Below, one piece after another: positions 29,599-32,367 of a stretch of 32,367 nt of DNA; position 1 is the first letter of the stretch; every line of letters starts with the position of its first letter. Origin of the DNA: Dehalococcoidia bacterium (lineage in GTDB: Bacteria > Chloroflexota > Dehalococcoidia > Tepidiformales > Tepidiformaceae); the NCBI GenBank assembly GCA_020432105.1, contig JAGQGZ010000013.1, positions 1-32,367 on the forward strand, in the 5' to 3' direction. The position numbers were made by a program, and so were the translations under genes. The notes beneath the pieces are model-generated. The model made no database searches. It had not been told where the DNA came from and was given only the letters and a program-made list of their open reading frames with translations.

Positions 29599-29652
29599 CC
29601 GTAGTTGTAGAGAAACCGTAGGGGGCCAGCGCTGGAAGTTCCCTACCCCCTA
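29599..29652 (-). repeat. Repeats upstream of the LuxR-type remnant
   Basis: CCGTAG occurs at 29599-29604 and 29616-29621 (CTACGG on the - strand), spaced 17 bases start to start. TAGGGGG at 29619-29625 and CCCCCTA at 29646-29652 form an inverted repeat that reaches into the citrate synthase stop codon. This could be an operator or a weak terminator. Confidence 0.35.
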
Positions 29653-30795
29653 GCCACGTTCGTCTACCGGGACGTAGGGCCGGTTGTCGGCGCCTTCGTA
29701 GAGGGCGTTCGGGCGGACGAGACGGTTGTCGGCGTACTGCTCGAGGAGGTGGGCAGACCAGCCGGCAATCCGGGCAACCGCGAAGATCGGTGTGTAGAGG
29801 TCGTTGGGGATGCCGAGCATCTTGTAAACCGAGGCACTGAAGAAGTCGACGTTGGGATAGAGCGGACGCCCTTCGAACTTCTGGAGCAGGTAGTCCCGCA
29901 GCTTAGTAGACATGTGGAACCACTTGGCCTCGGGCGAGACCTCGGCGAGCTGGTGGCCGAGGCGTTCGAGAATGATGGCGCGCGGGTCGGTGGTCTTGTA
30001 GACGCGGTGACCGAAGCCCATCATTCGTTCGCCACTGGCGAGCATCTCGTCGATGTACTTCTCGATGTTGTCCTCGCTGCCGATGGCCTGGAGGGTGCGG
30101 AAGACGGCATCGTTGGCGCCACCGTGGAGCGGGCCCTTGAGCGTGCCGATGGCAGAAGCGATCGCGGAGTAAAGGTCACTCTGGGTCGAGGCGGTGACGA
30201 TAGCTGCGAAGGTCGAAGCATTCATCTCGTGCTCGGCGTGGAGAATGAGCGCGACGTTGAAGATGTGAGCTTCGAGTTCGCTGGGCTCCTCGCCCTTGAG
30301 CATCCAGAGGAAGTTGGCGGCATGGTTGAGGTCGTCGCGCGGGGCAACGATCGGTTTTCCTTCGCGGAGGCGATGGAAGGCAGCGACGACGGTACCCATA
30401 CGGGCAGTGAGAAGGGCAGCCTGGCGCCGGAGAGCGGGCTGGGAGAGGTCGCTTGAGTTGCGGTCGAGGGCGCCGGCAGCGGTCACCGCTATTTCGAGGG
30501 CACGCATGGGTCGGACGAGGCCGTTCATCTCGTTGAGAAGCCGGGTGTTCAGCGGCGAAAGCGGCCGTTCGCGGCGGAGGGCCTCCTTGAGTTCTGCGAG
30601 CTCGGCCCGGGAAGGCAGGCGCTGATTCCAGAGGAGGAAGGCAACCTCTTCGAACGACGAATTGTCGGCGAGGTCGTAGATGTCGTAGCCGGAGTAGACG
30701 AGCTCGCCCTTTTGCCCATCGATGCGACAGAGCTTGGTTTCGGCGACGTAGATACCTTCAAGGCCGCGGGCGACGGTGGCTGCTTCCTGAGTCAT
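29650..30795 (-). CDS. gltA: Citrate synthase
   Basis: Citrate synthase condenses acetyl-CoA with oxaloacetate in the TCA cycle. The protein of about 381 residues has the active-site regions 'KGPLHGGANDAVFRTL' and 'MMGFGHRVYKTTDPRA' (catalytic His residues). Near the C-terminus, 'YPNVDFFSASVYKMLGIPNDLYTPIFAVARIAGWSAHLLEQ' carries the catalytic Asp. Length and pattern fit short dimeric citrate/2-methylcitrate synthases, so methylcitrate activity cannot be excluded. ATG 30795 is used; a TTG two codons upstream at 30801 with GGAG four bases before it is a real alternative. A perfect palindrome lies upstream. Confidence 0.93.
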   Translation of the reverse strand: MTQEAATVARGLEGIYVAETKLCRIDGQKGELVYSGYDIYDLADNSSFEEVAFLLWNQRLPSRAELAELKEALRRERPLSPLNTRLLNEMNGLVRPMRALEIAVTAAGALDRNSSDLSQPALRRQAALLTARMGTVVAAFHRLREGKPIVAPRDDLNHAANFLWMLKGEEPSELEAHIFNVALILHAEHEMNASTFAAIVTASTQSDLYSAIASAIGTLKGPLHGGANDAVFRTLQAIGSEDNIEKYIDEMLASGERMMGFGHRVYKTTDPRAIILERLGHQLAEVSPEAKWFHMSTKLRDYLLQKFEGRPLYPNVDFFSASVYKMLGIPNDLYTPIFAVARIAGWSAHLLEQYADNRLVRPNALYEGADNRPYVPVDERG

Positions 30796-30827
30796 GGTCA
30801 ATCATCTCCAGTGGGATTACAGGGAGA

Positions 30828-30837
30828 TTGTATACAA
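30828..30837. promoter_or_regulatory. Palindrome TTGTATACAA upstream of citrate synthase
   Basis: A perfect 10-base palindrome lies about 33 bases before the citrate synthase ATG. Such sequences are typical operators for GntR/FadR-type regulators (core TNGTNNNACNA-like). The regulator is not in the window. Function is inferred from position and symmetry. Confidence 0.4.
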
Positions 30838-30857
30838 CTCATGAAGACGCCGCCTGA

Positions 30858-31952
30858 CTAGCGGGCTACACGTTCGGCCACAAGATCGCCCATCTTCGTG
30901 GTGCCCACCGGGGTCGAATCTTTGCCCGCAATATCCGGCGTGCGGTAGCCATCGGCGATGACGGCGTCGACAGCCTTTTCGAGGCTCTGGGCCTCGGATT
31001 CCATACCGAGGGAGAGCCGCAGCATCATGGCGGCACTGAGGATCATGGCGAGGGGGTTTGCCTTGTCCTGGCCGGTGATGTCTGGGGCGGTGCCGTGAAT
31101 TGGCTCATAGAGACCGATGCCGGTGCCGTCCTTGCGGCGCTTACCGAGACTGGCGGAGGGCATCATCCCCATGGAGCCGGGGAGCATCGCGGCTTCGTCG
31201 GTGAGAATGTCGCCGAAGAGGTTCTCGGTGACGATCACGTCGAAACTGGAGGGACGGCGGATGAGGTGCATGGCGGCGGCATCGACGAGGATGTGCTCGA
31301 GTTCGACATCGGGGTAGTCAGCGGCCATTTCGGTGGCGATTTCGCGCCACATGCGGCTGGTATCGAGGATGTTGGCCTTATCGACGCTGGTGAGCTTCTT
31401 GCGACGCTGGCGGGCCATTTCGAACCCGACCTGGAGGATGCGGCGGACTTCCGTCTCGGAATAGCGCATGGTATCGACGGCGCGACGCCCGCGTGAAGTG
31501 GTCCACCGCTTCTGGGGCTTGCCGAAGTAGATGCCGCCGGTAAGTTCGCGGATGACGACCATGTCCGTGCCTTCGAGGACCTCGGGCTTGAGAGTGCTGT
31601 CGTCGATCATCAAGGGGTGGATTCGGACGGGGCGGATGTTGGCGAAGAGTCCGAGTCCTTTGCGCATGCCGAGGATCGCCTGCTCCGGGCGAACCTTCGC
31701 AGCGGGGTCATCCCACTTAGGGCCGCCCACCGCGCCGAAGAGGACGGCGGCAGACGACTTCGCGGCAGTCAGCGTCTCCGGCCTGAGGGCGGTGCCATAC
31801 TTGTCGATGGCAGCACCACCGATGATCTCGGTCTCGTACTGGAATTCGTGGTTGTAGAGGGCCTCGATGCGAGCCAGCGACTTGAGGGCCTCTTCCATGA
31901 CCTCGGGACCGATGCCGTCGCCGGGTGTAAGCAGGATGCGTAAAGATGCCAT
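30858..31952 (-). CDS. leuB: 3-isopropylmalate dehydrogenase
   Basis: LeuB oxidises and decarboxylates 3-isopropylmalate in leucine synthesis. The 364-residue protein has the family opening 'LRILLTPGDGIGPEVMEEALKSL'. The LeuB-specific loop 'RPEQAILGMRKGLGLFANIRPVR' separates it from isocitrate dehydrogenase. The metal and substrate residues are in 'DVIVTENLFGDILTDEAAMLPGSMGMMPSASLG' and the NAD-binding motif is 'YEPIHGTAPDITGQDKANPLA'. ATG 31952 is chosen with GAGGTAGCC upstream on the - strand; an in-frame start at 32039 would run through a structured leader. It lies between a thioredoxin-like gene and citrate synthase. Confidence 0.95.
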   Translation of the reverse strand: MASLRILLTPGDGIGPEVMEEALKSLARIEALYNHEFQYETEIIGGAAIDKYGTALRPETLTAAKSSAAVLFGAVGGPKWDDPAAKVRPEQAILGMRKGLGLFANIRPVRIHPLMIDDSTLKPEVLEGTDMVVIRELTGGIYFGKPQKRWTTSRGRRAVDTMRYSETEVRRILQVGFEMARQRRKKLTSVDKANILDTSRMWREIATEMAADYPDVELEHILVDAAAMHLIRRPSSFDVIVTENLFGDILTDEAAMLPGSMGMMPSASLGKRRKDGTGIGLYEPIHGTAPDITGQDKANPLAMILSAAMMLRLSLGMESEAQSLEKAVDAVIADGYRTPDIAGKDSTPVGTTKMGDLVAERVAR

Positions 31953-31980
31953 GGCTACCTCGCTCGAAGGAGTATTCCCA

Positions 31981-32047
31981 CTCGATAGAGAGGCACCGGG
32001 CTTACCCGGGTGCTTCCCCGGGATTCGGTGAACGAACACCTATCGAG
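31981..32047 (-). ncRNA. Structured leader of leuB, possible three-way junction (riboswitch-like candidate)
   Basis: CTCGATAG at 31981-31988 and CTATCGAG at 32040-32047 form a perfect 8-bp closing stem. Inside are two further hairpins. One pairs GCACCGGG at 31993-32000 with CCCGGGTGC at 32005-32013 (one bulged G, CTTA loop). The other pairs GGTG with CACC around AACGAA at 32027-32040, sharing its last C with the closing stem. On the - strand the element ends about 28 bases before the leuB start. I do not recognise it as a known riboswitch or T-box. Confidence 0.45.
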
Positions 32048-32107
32048 CGGAGTCTCGGATATGGAGGCATCGTACGGAGCGAGTTGCGCTGAGGCTATCA
32101 ACGGCGG

Positions 32108-32367
32108 TTACAGTGCGGCGGCCTCTTCAATGAGCTGCGTAAGTTCTTCGCCGGTGTAGGGGCCGAGGGCAGCGTAATAAACCTCACCCCGGGGGTCGAT
32201 AACGACGAAGCCGGGCTGATAGCCAATCCCGTGGGAGACGGAGAACGCGCGTCCTTCAGGCGAGTCACGGTCGACAACCACCATATCCAGTTGATTTCCA
32301 TATTGGGCGACCAGTTCATCCCACACGGGGGTGATTCGCTTGCAGTTCGGTCACCAGTCGGTGTGGA
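32108..32367 (-). CDS. Thioredoxin-like protein, 5' partial, with in-frame TGA at the first CxxC position
   Basis: The frame reads from the window edge 'HTDW', then TGA at 32351-32353, then 'PNCKRITPVWDELVAQYG' and a thioredoxin fold (LDMVVVDRDS, cis-Pro in GYQPGFVVID, GPYTGEELTQLIEE). The TGA sits exactly where the first Cys of WCxxC belongs, giving W-TGA-P-N-C-K. This suggests selenocysteine (UxxC). A hairpin just after it could be a bacterial SECIS element. A GTG at 32326 would start a shorter protein but would remove the first strand, helix and active site. Alternatives are a sequencing error, a pseudogene or a catalytically dead fragment. The true start lies outside the window. Confidence 0.65.
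32309..32352 (-). promoter_or_regulatory. Possible bacterial SECIS hairpin after the in-frame TGA
   Basis: On the - strand, GACC (32349-32352, including GA of the TGA) can pair with GGTC (32309-32312). The upper stem AUC-CC / GG-GAU within 32318-32335, with one bulged A, presents a loop CCCGUGU that contains GU. The loop starts about 21 bases after the TGA, within the range known for bacterial SECIS elements. This was folded by eye only. Confidence 0.35.

Noticed and set aside
31953..32107. T-box or cobalamin riboswitch in the leuB leader
   Set aside because: No T-box antiterminator sequence and no cobalamin box were found; only an unclassified junction is supported.
32108..32326. Short thioredoxin-like protein starting at GTG 32326
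   Set aside because: It would lack the first strand and the CxxC helix start, while homology clearly continues upstream through the TGA.
1..32367. tRNA, rRNA, CRISPR, transposase or phage genes
   Set aside because: Intergenic stretches were read for cloverleaf ends, spaced repeats and transposase motifs; none were found.

Overview
The window is a GC-rich bacterial segment. Positions 1 to about 21.5 kb, all on the + strand, hold the late part of a flagellar gene cluster. The rest is a mixed housekeeping and redox region, mostly on the - strand. Monoderm markers (a sortase and an LPXTG-type anchored protein), a nickel superoxide dismutase with its maturation protease, and a compact flagellar set point to a Gram-positive-type lineage. 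My best guess is a flagellated member of Chloroflexota, with Actinomycetota as the main alternative. This is inference from gene content only.

Flagellar block. The export gate comes first: fliP (5' partial), fliQ, fliR, flhB, flhA. It is followed by a degenerate flhF, a PilZ/YcgR-like c-di-GMP protein, a small two-helix membrane protein, the sigma-28 gene fliA, and a SwrB-like membrane-anchored protein. Next is a secreted protein ending in an LPDTG sorting signal, then two rod/hook-basal-body genes (flgF/flgG type), flgM, flgN, flgK and flgL. Two nearly identical flagellin genes follow, each with its own leader, then a FlaG-like gene, a long fliD, fliS and a fliT-like gene. The block closes with a sortase, a second flgM and an orphan winged-helix regulator with a receiver-like domain. 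Most genes from fliP to flgL overlap or lie within a few bases, which suggests one long translationally coupled transcript. The flagellins and filament cap genes look like separate late units with candidate sigma-28 promoters.

Right half. A Tat/lipobox oligopeptide-type substrate-binding lipoprotein (-) diverges from a pterin carbinolamine dehydratase (+). A four-cluster ferredoxin (-) and a nitroreductase (-) follow. Then come the NiSOD pair sodN-sodX (+) and a - strand operon tsaE-tsaB-ndk-flavin reductase. An XRE regulator and a flavin-reductase-like protein (both +) follow, then a LuxR-type HTH remnant (-), citrate synthase (-), leuB (-) and, at the right edge, a partial thioredoxin-like gene (-).

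Most notable observations: (1) the edge thioredoxin has an in-frame TGA exactly at the first Cys of its CxxC motif, followed by a foldable hairpin, so it may be a selenoprotein; (2) a sortase and an LPDTG substrate lie inside the flagellar cluster, suggesting a cell-wall-anchored component tied to flagellar expression; (3) FlhF has lost the P-loop Lys and the DTAG and TKLD signatures; (4) there are two FlgM anti-sigma factors; (5) the leuB leader can fold into a three-way junction. No tRNA, rRNA, CRISPR or insertion sequence was seen.
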